The translations under genes were made by a program, and so were the position numbers. Shown piece after piece: positions 42,349 through 51,061 of a stretch of DNA of 64,000 nt (the first letter of the stretch is position 1; each line of letters starts with the position of its first letter). The notes beneath the pieces were generated by a model, which was not told where the DNA came from, did not search any database, and worked only from the letters and a program-made list of their open reading frames with translations. Origin of the DNA: Bacillus cereus (lineage in GTDB: Bacteria > Bacillota > Bacilli > Bacillales > Bacillaceae_G); NCBI RefSeq assembly GCF_002584535.1, contig NZ_NUOT01000013.1:1-64000 (forward strand), in the 5' to 3' direction.

Positions 42349-44109
42349 ATGAATTTAAGTAGAAGGATTATTATCCAATTTATTATACAGCATATTTTCG
42401 TTTTGTTTACTTTACTAATTGCAGTCATCATTGCCTTTGGCTATTTAGTTTATCTTTTCAATACGAGCCTTTATGAACCAAACGTTCCCGAACTTGATAA
42501 CTTCACTATTTCTCAAAACGTTTCTTCAGAAAACGGGCGTATAACATTAAGTTCTGAGGTAAAAGAAATGATTGAGAAAAAAAATGATTGGCTTCAAATT
42601 GTTGATGAAAGCGGAAAGGTACTGTATGACTTTAATTCTCCTGAAGATGTTCCTGGTTCTTATACGAAAACATCCCTAGTTGCTTATTTACAGCATGATA
42701 TACAAAATCCTTACAAATTGACGTATTGGAACATTGAATTAGAGGAAAAAACAGCAATTATGATTTATGGCGGGAAGCTAAAAAGTAATACATTACTTCA
42801 AGAATTAAAACAAGAACACGGTTCACCATTATCAGCTGCATTTTCTTTAACAGAAAAAGAAAAGAAACGGCTTACCGCAGAAGGTGCTACGCTGCAAATA
42901 TTTAACGCACAAGGAGAAGAGATTTTTGCTTATCCTGAAACAAAAAGAAAATCCTTTTCAGCCATTCAAGCTGTACTTTCTGAAAAAGAGCCTTGGAATC
43001 ACAAAGAAAATGTCTCAAGTTTGTATAATCCAGAGGACCAAACCTTATTTACCATAACAGTACAGAATGAATATTACTATCCATCTGATATGAATGAAGA
43101 TATATTCGCAAAAAAATTCTTAATGGGATTTGGCGTTATTATTTTAATTGCGTTTGTCTACTTAGTTATTCTTTCTATTTGGTACGGAAGAAAATTTGGT
43201 AAACCGTTATTACATACCATGCGCTGGCTCAAAAATATCGCTGGTGGAACATACGAAGAACCAGTCAGTAAAAAAGGAAAAACAGTCCGTTTTCGGCGCT
43301 CGGGTAAAGAAAAGTGGTCATTCCGTCTTTTTAAAGATGTGACAAATGCTCTAGAGCACCTTTCTATTACACTCAAAAAAAATGAGTCCATACGACAAGT
43401 TATTCAACAAACACGAGAGGAATGGATTACTGGTCTCACTCATGATTTAAAAACACCGCTCAGTTCTATTTACGGGTATTCTCTATTACTAGAATCGAAA
43501 CAATATAAATGGGACGATAAAGACATTCAAGAGTTTGGACGTGTCATGCGAGAAAAATCTCAATATATGACAACATTAATTGACGACTTAAGCTTAACGT
43601 ATCAATTAAAAAACAATGCGATTCCCACTCACCATGTCGAAGTTGAGATTAATCAATTTGTCCAAAAAGTCTTATTACAATTTATTAACAACCCGACACT
43701 TCAAAATCAAAACATAGAATTTGTTCCTAGCTCTAGTAACATTCATTATTCTATTGAAGAAAAATGGTTCCAGCGTATCATTGAGAACTTATTAGCAAAT
43801 GCAGTCAAACATAATAATGAAACAACCAATGTCATTGTAAGTCTTGGACAGAACAAACACGCTTTCACACTTTCTATTTCTGATAATGGAAAAGGCATGG
43901 ATGAACAAACGAAAGAACTTCTATTCGAAAGATATTACCGCGGTACAAATACGGAAGAAAATAATGCTGGAACAGGCCTTGGCTTAGCGATTACAAAACA
44001 ACTTGTTCTCGCACATCACGGTACGATTTCTATTGAAAGTGAGCTTGGGAAAGGGACAACCATTAATATGGTATTTCCTTTCTCGCCTAATAACAAAAGA
44101 ACTTCCTAG
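42349..44109 (+). CDS. Sensor histidine kinase
   Basis: A 586-residue kinase: two transmembrane helices enclosing a large extracellular loop (about residues 38-255), a basic HAMP-like linker, H-box THDLKTPLSSIYGYS, N-box NLLANAVKHNN, and G-boxes (DNGKGMD, GTGLGLAI). It begins ten bases after the response regulator and may sense an outside ligand or envelope stress; the divergent CPBP protease may be a target or partner. Confidence 0.93.
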   Translation: MNLSRRIIIQFIIQHIFVLFTLLIAVIIAFGYLVYLFNTSLYEPNVPELDNFTISQNVSSENGRITLSSEVKEMIEKKNDWLQIVDESGKVLYDFNSPEDVPGSYTKTSLVAYLQHDIQNPYKLTYWNIELEEKTAIMIYGGKLKSNTLLQELKQEHGSPLSAAFSLTEKEKKRLTAEGATLQIFNAQGEEIFAYPETKRKSFSAIQAVLSEKEPWNHKENVSSLYNPEDQTLFTITVQNEYYYPSDMNEDIFAKKFLMGFGVIILIAFVYLVILSIWYGRKFGKPLLHTMRWLKNIAGGTYEEPVSKKGKTVRFRRSGKEKWSFRLFKDVTNALEHLSITLKKNESIRQVIQQTREEWITGLTHDLKTPLSSIYGYSLLLESKQYKWDDKDIQEFGRVMREKSQYMTTLIDDLSLTYQLKNNAIPTHHVEVEINQFVQKVLLQFINNPTLQNQNIEFVPSSSNIHYSIEEKWFQRIIENLLANAVKHNNETTNVIVSLGQNKHAFTLSISDNGKGMDEQTKELLFERYYRGTNTEENNAGTGLGLAITKQLVLAHHGTISIESELGKGTTINMVFPFSPNNKRTS

Positions 44110-44136
44110 TCTAAAAGTCTAGGAAGTTCTTTTATA
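44101..44136 (+). terminator. Terminator of the two-component operon
   Basis: ACTTCCTAG...CTAGGAAGT followed by TCTTTTAT, overlapping the stop codon. Confidence 0.8.
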
Positions 44137-44286
44137 TTTATTTAATACTGGTAAATGTTCTTTGAAGACTTACATCCTGAATCTAGTCAATAAGCCATAG
44201 ATAAGTCGAAATATAGTTGTTCCTTCCGAACATATTTTAGAAACTAGGAGGGGATGAAGATTGCGTTTCTATAGAAGAATTAAATA

Positions 44287-44724
44287 TTATACGTCATCTT
44301 CCTCTAATCGTTTTTTTTGTAAATAGTAAACAAAAGAAAAAGGAATGAGAAAACAAACAAAAACCACACTGCCTACAAGTAGGGCTTGACTGTTATTACT
44401 GTGATCTGGACCGAATTTTGCTAGGAGTGCTAAAGCAGTACCAACCAATGCAGAAAGAATTACAATTCGGTAATAAGGACGGGGCTTTTTCTGTTCATTT
44501 GCATTATCATACACATCAAGGGAAATTTTGAGATTCAGCCAACTTAAAACAACCACAGTAAGCATAAATACTAACCATAATGGATTATCTCTAGCCTCCA
44601 TAACCCCTTCTGTAATCGCCTCATAAAGTAAAATGGCAAGTATCCCTATCGTTTGGACCATAAAGGCAATACGAATATTTTTCAAACTTTGCATTTGTAA
44701 TCGTTCATCTTTAATTATCTTCAT
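44287..44724 (-). CDS. Membrane protein paired with an HTH regulator
   Basis: Start at ATG 44724 (MKIIKDERLQ), after GAGGAGGAGCAGATAT. The 145-residue protein has four hydrophobic segments and belongs to a group of short membrane proteins encoded with small HTH genes (YozG/DUF-type pair). It overlaps the preceding HTH gene by 14 bases. A membrane-modulated regulator pair is the natural guess, but the exact function is not known. Confidence 0.65.
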   Translation of the reverse strand: MKIIKDERLQMQSLKNIRIAFMVQTIGILAILLYEAITEGVMEARDNPLWLVFMLTVVVLSWLNLKISLDVYDNANEQKKPRPYYRIVILSALVGTALALLAKFGPDHSNNSQALLVGSVVFVCFLIPFSFVYYLQKKRLEEDDV

Positions 44725-44929
44725 ATATCTGCTCCTCCTCGCTAATCCAAAATATTTCATCCAACGTCTTATTCACTGCATAACAAATCTCCAAGCACAA
44801 TTTTAGTGTAGGGTTATATGCACCTTTTTCAATCAAGCTAATGGTTTGCCGCGTGACGCCAACTTTCTGTGCCAGTTGTTGTTGCGTTAAGTCTACTTGG
44901 ACACGAGCTATCTTTACTTTATTCCTCAC
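44711..44929 (-). CDS. Small XRE-family regulator
   Basis: A 72-residue HTH protein (QVDLTQQQLAQKVGVTRQTISLIEKG recognition), similar to the YozG/HTH_3 small regulators. It starts with ATG 44929 and is coupled to the membrane-protein gene. It may repress its own operon. Confidence 0.8.
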   Translation of the reverse strand: MRNKVKIARVQVDLTQQQLAQKVGVTRQTISLIEKGAYNPTLKLCLEICYAVNKTLDEIFWISEEEQIYEDN

Positions 44930-45051
44930 CTATATTATCCCTCCTTAACCAAATTGTAACATATATATTACATAATTCAATGTATATGTTACATAACAGG
45001 CGCTAAAATTATCGCTATGTAATTTTATAATACGATTAACCTTAAATCTCA

Positions 45052-45081
45052 TACAAAAAAGTTTCCTAGAATCTAGGAAAC
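45052..45081 (-). terminator. Terminator of the AraC-type gene
   Basis: GTTTCCTAGA/TCTAGGAAAC stem followed on the minus strand by TTTTTTG. Confidence 0.85.
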
Positions 45082-45093
45082 TTTCTTCTCTTC

Positions 45094-46002
45094 TTATTGT
45101 TGTTTCTTCTGCACTGGCAGCCAAATCTCAACTTGCGCAAACTCACTCTTATCTTCATGGCTACGCTCATCATATAACTCGAACTCTGTAACGCCCGCAT
45201 GTTCATAGCCTGAGTGGGGGAACCATTCTGAAAAAATACTCTTCCATGTTTGTTGGAGAGACGATACCATGTCTTTATGAGGTACTTTTGGTGTTGTAAA
45301 TACAGCATATGTTGCTTCTGGGAACGTACGCTGCGCTAATTCATTTGATACCCCATCAAAACTTGTAACTTCCATTCCAATAATATAAGTGAAGTCCCCT
45401 GCTTCTAAATTAAAATCCGTGCACATTCCAAGCTCTACATACTGATCTGTATGTTTACGGTTTGTAATGTTACTTGCAAGATTGTTTTGTAAATAACGAT
45501 CCCAGAATACCGGAATATCTTTAAGGTTTTTTCCTTCTTTATTAGACGTCTTCATCTCATATCCAGCTACATGAAACGCTGGTTTTTTTTCAATACGAAA
45601 TTCCATTTGTATTCCCCCTAAATATGGATTGAACTTTCGCTGCTTCACATTTGCTTTATAATACATCGGTGTCTTAATCCCTTGCTTTCGGTAGCTACTT
45701 GGCGTCATCTGAAACAACTTTTTAAAGGCTCGAATGAACGTTTCATGAGATTGAAAGCCATGTTCTAATGCGATATCAAGGATTTTTTCTTCCGTATGAG
45801 AAAGCTGATAAGCTGCCCGGGCTAGCCTCCTCTTACGAACATACTCCATGACAGTATCGCCTACTAGCGCTTGGAATACGCGATGAAAATGATATTCCGA
45901 GAACCCTGCAATACGAGCCAAATTACTTAATGTTTGTTTTTCCATTACATTTACTTCAATGTAATCAATTGCTTTTTGAATTTGTGTTTCATAGCTTTCC
46001 AT
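45094..46002 (-). CDS. AraC-family regulator with GyrI-like effector domain
   Basis: A 302-residue protein. N-terminal AraC HTH (LSNLARIAGFSEYHFHRVFQALVG ... ALEHGFQSHETFIRAFKK) and a C-terminal GyrI-like/ligand-binding domain (residues ~130-302, with MEVTSFDGV and GMCTDFNL). Such fusions bind hydrophobic drugs or metabolites. It reads as a stand-alone regulator. Confidence 0.88.
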   Translation of the reverse strand: MESYETQIQKAIDYIEVNVMEKQTLSNLARIAGFSEYHFHRVFQALVGDTVMEYVRKRRLARAAYQLSHTEEKILDIALEHGFQSHETFIRAFKKLFQMTPSSYRKQGIKTPMYYKANVKQRKFNPYLGGIQMEFRIEKKPAFHVAGYEMKTSNKEGKNLKDIPVFWDRYLQNNLASNITNRKHTDQYVELGMCTDFNLEAGDFTYIIGMEVTSFDGVSNELAQRTFPEATYAVFTTPKVPHKDMVSSLQQTWKSIFSEWFPHSGYEHAGVTEFELYDERSHEDKSEFAQVEIWLPVQKKQQ

Positions 46003-46138
46003 CTCTGTTCACCCGCCTTATATGTATTATGATAAAAGAGAAGAGAATTCTTTTCTTGACGTTTCTTGCTTTTATTTTACAGAAATTTGTAACTTTTTCA
46101 TATTACATTCGTTGTTATAAGTGAAGGGAGGAATATCC

Positions 46139-46621
46139 GTGAAAAAACAAACACTTGAGGAAATTTATAAACAGCATATGCATGACCTTTTTCGCTATCT
46201 TCTCTCCCTAACAGGACATTTCCACTGGGCAGAGGATTTGATGCAAGAAACCTTTTATCGGATGCTCGTCCACATTGACTATTACAAAGGTGAAGAAGTT
46301 AGGAATTGGTTATTTACAATCGCCTACCACGCCTTTATTGATTGGCACCGAAAAGAAGCAAAATATAAAACAACAACACTAGAAGATTTTCATTTACCTG
46401 ATGTTCCAAGTACAGAAAATGCCTATTTCACAAAGTATGAAATTACAGAGTGGTTACAACGCCTCTCTTCCCTTCCTATCGTCAGGCGAAATATTCTCTT
46501 ACTGCGAGATTACTATGGATTCTCCTATAAAGAAATCACCAAGATGACTAGACTTACACTAGCAAAAGTCAAAATTGAACTGCACCGTGGCCGAAAAGAA
46601 ATGCGATCAGCAAAGGAGTGA
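46139..46621 (+). CDS. ECF-type sigma factor
   Basis: GTG 46139 after GGGAGGAATATCC. The 160-residue protein has sigma-70 region 2 (MHDLFRYLLSLTGHFHWAEDLMQETFYRML) and region 4 (PIVRRNILLLRDYYGFSYKEITKMTRLT). It directly precedes a zinc-finger anti-sigma gene, as usual for SigM/SigX/SigW-type pairs. The regulon is unknown. Confidence 0.88.
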   Translation: MKKQTLEEIYKQHMHDLFRYLLSLTGHFHWAEDLMQETFYRMLVHIDYYKGEEVRNWLFTIAYHAFIDWHRKEAKYKTTTLEDFHLPDVPSTENAYFTKYEITEWLQRLSSLPIVRRNILLLRDYYGFSYKEITKMTRLTLAKVKIELHRGRKEMRSAKE

Positions 46622-46626
46622 TATCA

Positions 46627-47768
46627 ATGACTTGCATGCAATACAAAGAGCTTTGGAAAAAATATGAACAAGATACGATTACAGCTGAAGAACAAGAAAA
46701 GCTAGAAAACCATATTGAGACTTGTACGATATGTGAAACCCATTTAGATAGACTGCTTACAGAAACAGAAAAGATAAAGAAAAACTCCCGCCAGTCTCTA
46801 ATATTCAAGTGCCTTTTCGAAAGATTAAATGGAAACATCGTTTGCAAACTCTTGCTTTTCTACTTGCAGTTTGTATGGTTCTATATATGATCGGCGGCGT
46901 CCTATCTTCAATCTATTTTCAAGTGAACAATGAACAAAAGCTAAAAGAAGTTAGGGACGTCCCTGCACTGGCACTAGAAGCAACAATCCCAAATAGCCGA
47001 GTTACCGGCGGAGGGACGAATGTAGAAGTCTTCTTTCGTACACACGGTAATATCCGCTTAGTCAAAACAGTTGGTAAAGGGGAGTTTAAACTTGGCACCG
47101 TCCAAATTGACAGTTTTCTTTCATCTGTAAAGGTAGAACAAACATGGGCTGACACAGCATATCAACAAAATCTCTTCTTTGTTCATCCAAAAACGAAAGA
47201 GATGACAAATTTCCAAGAAGATATAAAAAAAGTGTGGGAGACACTGCAAAAAATACCTGATGGAACCGTAGCAGAACTCGCTATTTCTTTTGATAAATCT
47301 TACACATTGCAAGAATTAGAACCTATTCTTTATAGTGTATTTGAGGCGCAAGAAATGCCACCAACTCCTGTATGGTACGCTTTAGATACAGGGTTAGAAG
47401 CAGCAAGTGACGACCGCCCTCGTATATCTAGTTTTGAAGCTTTCAGATTCCCAGAACATATACATTTTGGCAACCTTGAAACAAAACAGGTGAAAACAAA
47501 GGAAGAAGAGGTACTAGAAATGATGCGCGTTTTATCACAGCATGAAGAAATCGTAAAACAAGTTACCCAGCGTAGCAGTAAAGAATTAAACCTACAAAAA
47601 CAATATCAATATGTGAAAAAACATGGTATCAAAGTTTACGGTATTGTCATTACTGGCCCATCGAAAGAATTATTAAAATTACAAAATTCTCCTCATGTTC
47701 GTGACGCTACTCTTGGAGATATTGAATTTTGGAATTGGTTTGACCGTCCAAGTGGTTCTCGTCACTAA
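46627..47768 (+). pseudogene. Anti-sigma factor gene with a one-base frameshift in a poly-A run
   Basis: ATG 46627 after GGAGTGATATCA starts a zf-HC2 anti-sigma protein (MTCMQYKELWKKYEQD, HIETCTICETHL). After about residue 50 the frame changes at A5 (46780-46784). One more A would join KIKK to LPPVSNIQVPFRKIKWKHRL, the N-terminal side of the large frame that follows (46809 to 47768), with one TM segment and a ~290-residue extracytoplasmic part. Hence this is either a true frameshift, a sequencing error, or A-run slippage. Without it, the zinc finger would be separate from the membrane part. Confidence 0.8.
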
Positions 47769-47812
47769 AAATGAAACAACCATTCAAAGCTGAATGGTTG
47801 TTTCATTTTTAT
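47769..47812. terminator. Bidirectional terminator (18-bp stem)
   Basis: Perfect stem of 18 pairs around a four-base loop between the anti-sigma and phosphoesterase genes, which are convergent; T-rich on both sides. Confidence 0.9.
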
Positions 47813-47813
47813 C

Positions 47814-48920
47814 TCAATTAAAATTCACATCGACCTGAATGACTTCCGACCGGCTTCCAAGTCTAAGCGGCGGACCCCAAAATCCGAATCCTGAAGAAAC
47901 AATCGCATGAAATGTTTCCTTTTGTAAATATCCCCAGTCTAGTTCATACATTCTTCTCGTAATCAAATGATTCGGTGCCATTTGTCCTCTATGCGTATGG
48001 CCCGATAGTAATAAATCAACGCCAGATTCCGCTGCCTGTTTTAATTCAAACGGCTGATGATCCATCGCGATAACGGGAAGCGATTTATCTACAGTGCTCA
48101 TTAGCGCTTCGAAACTTTGACGATCTCGCTCTGTTTTATCCCTTCTACCAACAAGATAAAAACTATCTTCAACTTTGATCACTTCATCTAACATGATATG
48201 GATATCAATTTTATCCATCTCTTGCAGAAACTCCGGAATTGCTCGTCCATAATATTCATGATTTCCAAGCACTCCATACACACCAAGAGGTGCCTGCATC
48301 TCTTTCATCACATGCCCCATGTTTTTCTTAATGAATTCTCCAGGATGATCATCGATAATATCTCCTGGTAACAAGATGATATCAGGCTTCATTTCATTTA
48401 CATGGTGCACGAGTCTTTTCAAATGAGAAACACCTGACAACTTACCAAAATGCATATCAGAAGCCATTGCAATGCGAAGTGTTTTACGCTCCCTCGCTTC
48501 TTTTGGTATGTGAATCTCATACTTTCGAACAACCGGACTATACGCATTAAATGTTCCATAGCCAAAAATGAAAATAAACATACTAAGCGTAACAATCCCC
48601 GTCCACATAATGGCTGTATCTACCGGAACTGATAACTGCAGGATAAATACAGCTATATCAGCAAGTGGTAACAATATAAGAGCATATTGTATCACCGCAA
48701 ACCAATAAGAACCAATCGTCCGTAAGAAAGGCATGAATTTGAAAACCTGGACAATTAAATACGCATACGAGAGCAACCCAACTACTGCAGCGTAATACCC
48801 CCAAGATTCCCAACCAAACATGGTTTGAAGCCAAACCCATCCGTTCCATCCAATGTAAAACATCAGTAATGTATATATAAGAAAAATAGTAACTATATTG
48901 AAATATTGACTAATCTTCAC
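47814..48920 (-). CDS. Membrane-bound calcineurin-like phosphoesterase
   Basis: A 368-residue protein with four N-terminal membrane helices, then a metallophosphoesterase domain: SDMHFG, LPGDIIDD, GNHEYYG, MDHQPF and SGHTHRGQ. This is the YkuE/YaeI-type architecture; the natural substrate is unknown (possibly a lipid or UDP-DAG-type phosphoester). ATG 48920. Confidence 0.9.
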   Translation of the reverse strand: MKISQYFNIVTIFLIYTLLMFYIGWNGWVWLQTMFGWESWGYYAAVVGLLSYAYLIVQVFKFMPFLRTIGSYWFAVIQYALILLPLADIAVFILQLSVPVDTAIMWTGIVTLSMFIFIFGYGTFNAYSPVVRKYEIHIPKEARERKTLRIAMASDMHFGKLSGVSHLKRLVHHVNEMKPDIILLPGDIIDDHPGEFIKKNMGHVMKEMQAPLGVYGVLGNHEYYGRAIPEFLQEMDKIDIHIMLDEVIKVEDSFYLVGRRDKTERDRQSFEALMSTVDKSLPVIAMDHQPFELKQAAESGVDLLLSGHTHRGQMAPNHLITRRMYELDWGYLQKETFHAIVSSGFGFWGPPLRLGSRSEVIQVDVNFN

Positions 48921-49198
48921 AATATGCCTCCTTTTCTATTTCTTTTATTATAACCTGCAATCTTTTCATACTGTGAATCATATGTACTGCCAAGGATTAT
49001 AAAAATAAAAAAGCACGAAACAATTTGTCTAGTGCTGCTTATTTCCCCATATTTAAGATTGCAATTGTACTTTTATCTTTGTCAACAACTAACATTTATT
49101 TAACAATAAAAATATAATTATAATAAATAAAATTTTATTGTAAAACGATAAATGATATGTTAAATTCAAATTTACAATAAATAAGTGAGGTGCTTTTT

Positions 49199-49675
49199 AT
49201 GAAACAAGTATCAACGCTCTTTTTAAAGATCGCTGTTATGCTTATTGGAATTCCAATTCTTGCTTTATGTATATTTAGCTTACCTTGGTTAGCTAATAAT
49301 CCAGTAAATCCAGATTATGCTCATATACTATATCCCGTTTTAATCATTATGTATGTATCAGTGCTACCATTTTTCATTGCATTGTATCAGGCGTTTCGAC
49401 TTCTAATTTACATTGACAAGAGCAAAGCTTTCTCGGAATTATCTGTCCGAGCTTTAAAAAATATCAAATACTGTGCAATCACAATCAGTGTCTTGTATGC
49501 GGTAGGCATGCCATTCTTTTACTTCATAGCGGAGATAGACGACGCTCCAGGTATCATATTAATTGGCTTAGTCGTTATTTTTGCTTCAATGGTAATTGCA
49601 GTATTTGCTGCTGTTCTTCAAAAACTGTTAAAAGAAGCGATTGATATAAAATCAGAAAATGACTTAACGGTCTGA
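49199..49675 (+). CDS. DUF2975 membrane protein
   Basis: ATG 49199 after GTGAGGTGCTTTTT. A 158-residue protein with four membrane helices and a DUF2975 pattern (LPWLANNPVNPDY, ALYQAFRLLIYIDKSKAFSELSVRALKNIKYCA). These proteins are nearly always encoded together with a small HTH_26 regulator, as here. Confidence 0.85.
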   Translation: MKQVSTLFLKIAVMLIGIPILALCIFSLPWLANNPVNPDYAHILYPVLIIMYVSVLPFFIALYQAFRLLIYIDKSKAFSELSVRALKNIKYCAITISVLYAVGMPFFYFIAEIDDAPGIILIGLVVIFASMVIAVFAAVLQKLLKEAIDIKSENDLTV

Positions 49676-49685
49676 GGTGATGAAC

Positions 49686-49907
49686 ATGGCAATAATAATC
49701 AATATTGATGTGATGTTAGCTAGAAGGAAAATGAGCGTAACAGAGCTTTCAGAAAGGGTTGGAATAACAATGGCTAACCTTTCTATATTGAAAAATGGAA
49801 AGGCAAAAGCAATTAGATTTTCTACTTTAGAGGCTATTTGTAAAGCATTGGAATGCCAACCTGGAGACATTTTAGAATACAAAAATGACGAAGACAATCA
49901 AGATTAA
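49686..49907 (+). CDS. HTH_26/XRE small regulator (YozG type)
   Basis: ATG 49686 after CTGAGGTGATGAAC. A 73-residue HTH protein (MSVTELSERVGITMANLSILKNGKAKAIRFSTLEAICKAL) with the YozG-type C-terminus CQPGDILEY. It partners the DUF2975 protein; the two probably form a regulatory pair. Confidence 0.87.
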   Translation: MAIIINIDVMLARRKMSVTELSERVGITMANLSILKNGKAKAIRFSTLEAICKALECQPGDILEYKNDEDNQD

Positions 49908-49925
49908 TAAAGTGAGGCACAAACC

Positions 49926-50717
49926 ATGAGAGCTCTAAAACAACTCGTTCATTTTGGCTGGGAGCAGGCCCTATCGTGCTTGTTTCCTGTCGTTATTTTT
50001 GCCTCTTTGGCTTTTACACAAATCATGCCACTTCCCTTCCTACCACGGTATGACTGGCTGCTCATCATCTGTCTTCTGATGCAGTGGTGGATGGTGCATT
50101 CTGGGCTTGAAACACGTGATGAACTAAAGGTTATCACGTTGTTCCATCTTATTGGACTTGCTCTTGAACTTTTTAAGGTACATATGGGCTCCTGGTCTTA
50201 TCCCGAGGCAGGCCATTTCAAAATTTTTGGAGTGCCTTTATATAGCGGATTCATGTATGCAAGTGTAGTGAGTTATCTTTGCCAGGCTTGGAGAAGGTTG
50301 AAAGTTGAATTAATTAAGTGGCCACCGTTTTTAGTAGTTGTCCCTCTTGCAACTGCGATTTATTTAAATTTTTTCATCCACCATTATTGGATTGACGTTC
50401 GTTGGTGGTTATCTGGACTTGTAATCATCGTTTTTTGGCAATCATGGGTCACATACGAAGTTGATGGAACTCGTTATCGTATGCCAATCGCACTTTCTTT
50501 TGTGCTCATCGGATTTTTTATATGGATAGCTGAAAATATCGCAACGTTCTTTGGAGCTTGGAAGTATCCAAACCAAACCGATGCATGGAATCTCGTTCAT
50601 CTAGGAAAGGTGAGTTCATGGCTTTTATTAGTGATTGTTAGCTTTCTTATAGTAGCGACGTTAAAGCAAGTTAAGGAAAAAAACTCCACCCAGGCAGATA
50701 CTAGTCAATTTTTATAA
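49926..50717 (+). CDS. DUF817 membrane protein
   Basis: A 263-residue membrane protein with seven or so helices and typical DUF817 motifs (KVHMGSWSYPE, SGFMYASVVSYLCQAW, WKYPNQTDAW). Function unknown; a tryptophan-rich integral membrane protein. ATG 49926. It may be co-expressed with the preceding DUF2975/HTH pair. Confidence 0.85.
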   Translation: MRALKQLVHFGWEQALSCLFPVVIFASLAFTQIMPLPFLPRYDWLLIICLLMQWWMVHSGLETRDELKVITLFHLIGLALELFKVHMGSWSYPEAGHFKIFGVPLYSGFMYASVVSYLCQAWRRLKVELIKWPPFLVVVPLATAIYLNFFIHHYWIDVRWWLSGLVIIVFWQSWVTYEVDGTRYRMPIALSFVLIGFFIWIAENIATFFGAWKYPNQTDAWNLVHLGKVSSWLLLVIVSFLIVATLKQVKEKNSTQADTSQFL

Positions 50718-51061
50718 CAGATAAGAACTCTCTTAAAAAAATCATATCCCTAGGACTTTTTATTGTACAAAATTCCGAATCAGATACATTGGAAAAAGCC
50801 TTGGATAGTATTGCAGAAATACATGTATTAAATTAGCTTGTAAAACTATTCATTTAAACTATAAGGGGCTAATATTCAACAAAAAATACCGTAGTATGAT
50901 TAAACAATTTCATACAAATTCCATCTACATTTAAAACTATAGAATCCATTTTGATTGTTTTTTTCAAAATGGATTCTTTGAGTTCTCCGTAACATGCAGG
51001 TTTCTGCTTTATTTTTGATCAAACTTTAGTCCGGGAGCTACCGTATGTTAATTAAAAAACA
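50718..51061. other. Intergenic region with a possible gene remnant
   Basis: Between 50725 and 50836 a plus-strand frame reads LGLFIVQNSESDTLEKALDSI and stops at TAG, with no start or ribosome site; it looks like the end of a decayed gene. A hairpin/terminator lies at 50941-50977. Confidence 0.45.
50941..50977 (+). terminator. Terminator-like hairpin
   Basis: AGAATCCATTTTG...CAAAATGGATTCT, 13-bp arms with a T-rich loop and TTTG after it. Confidence 0.6.

Noticed and set aside
44240-44282. Strong SD with a very short plus-strand frame (AGGAGGGGATGAAGATTG)
   Set aside because: Only 6 to 21 codons follow in any frame; no evidence of a product.
46809-47768. The second anti-sigma frame as an independent gene starting at 46809
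   Set aside because: No ribosome site before ATG 46809, and coding-type sequence runs in the same frame upstream to the A5 run.
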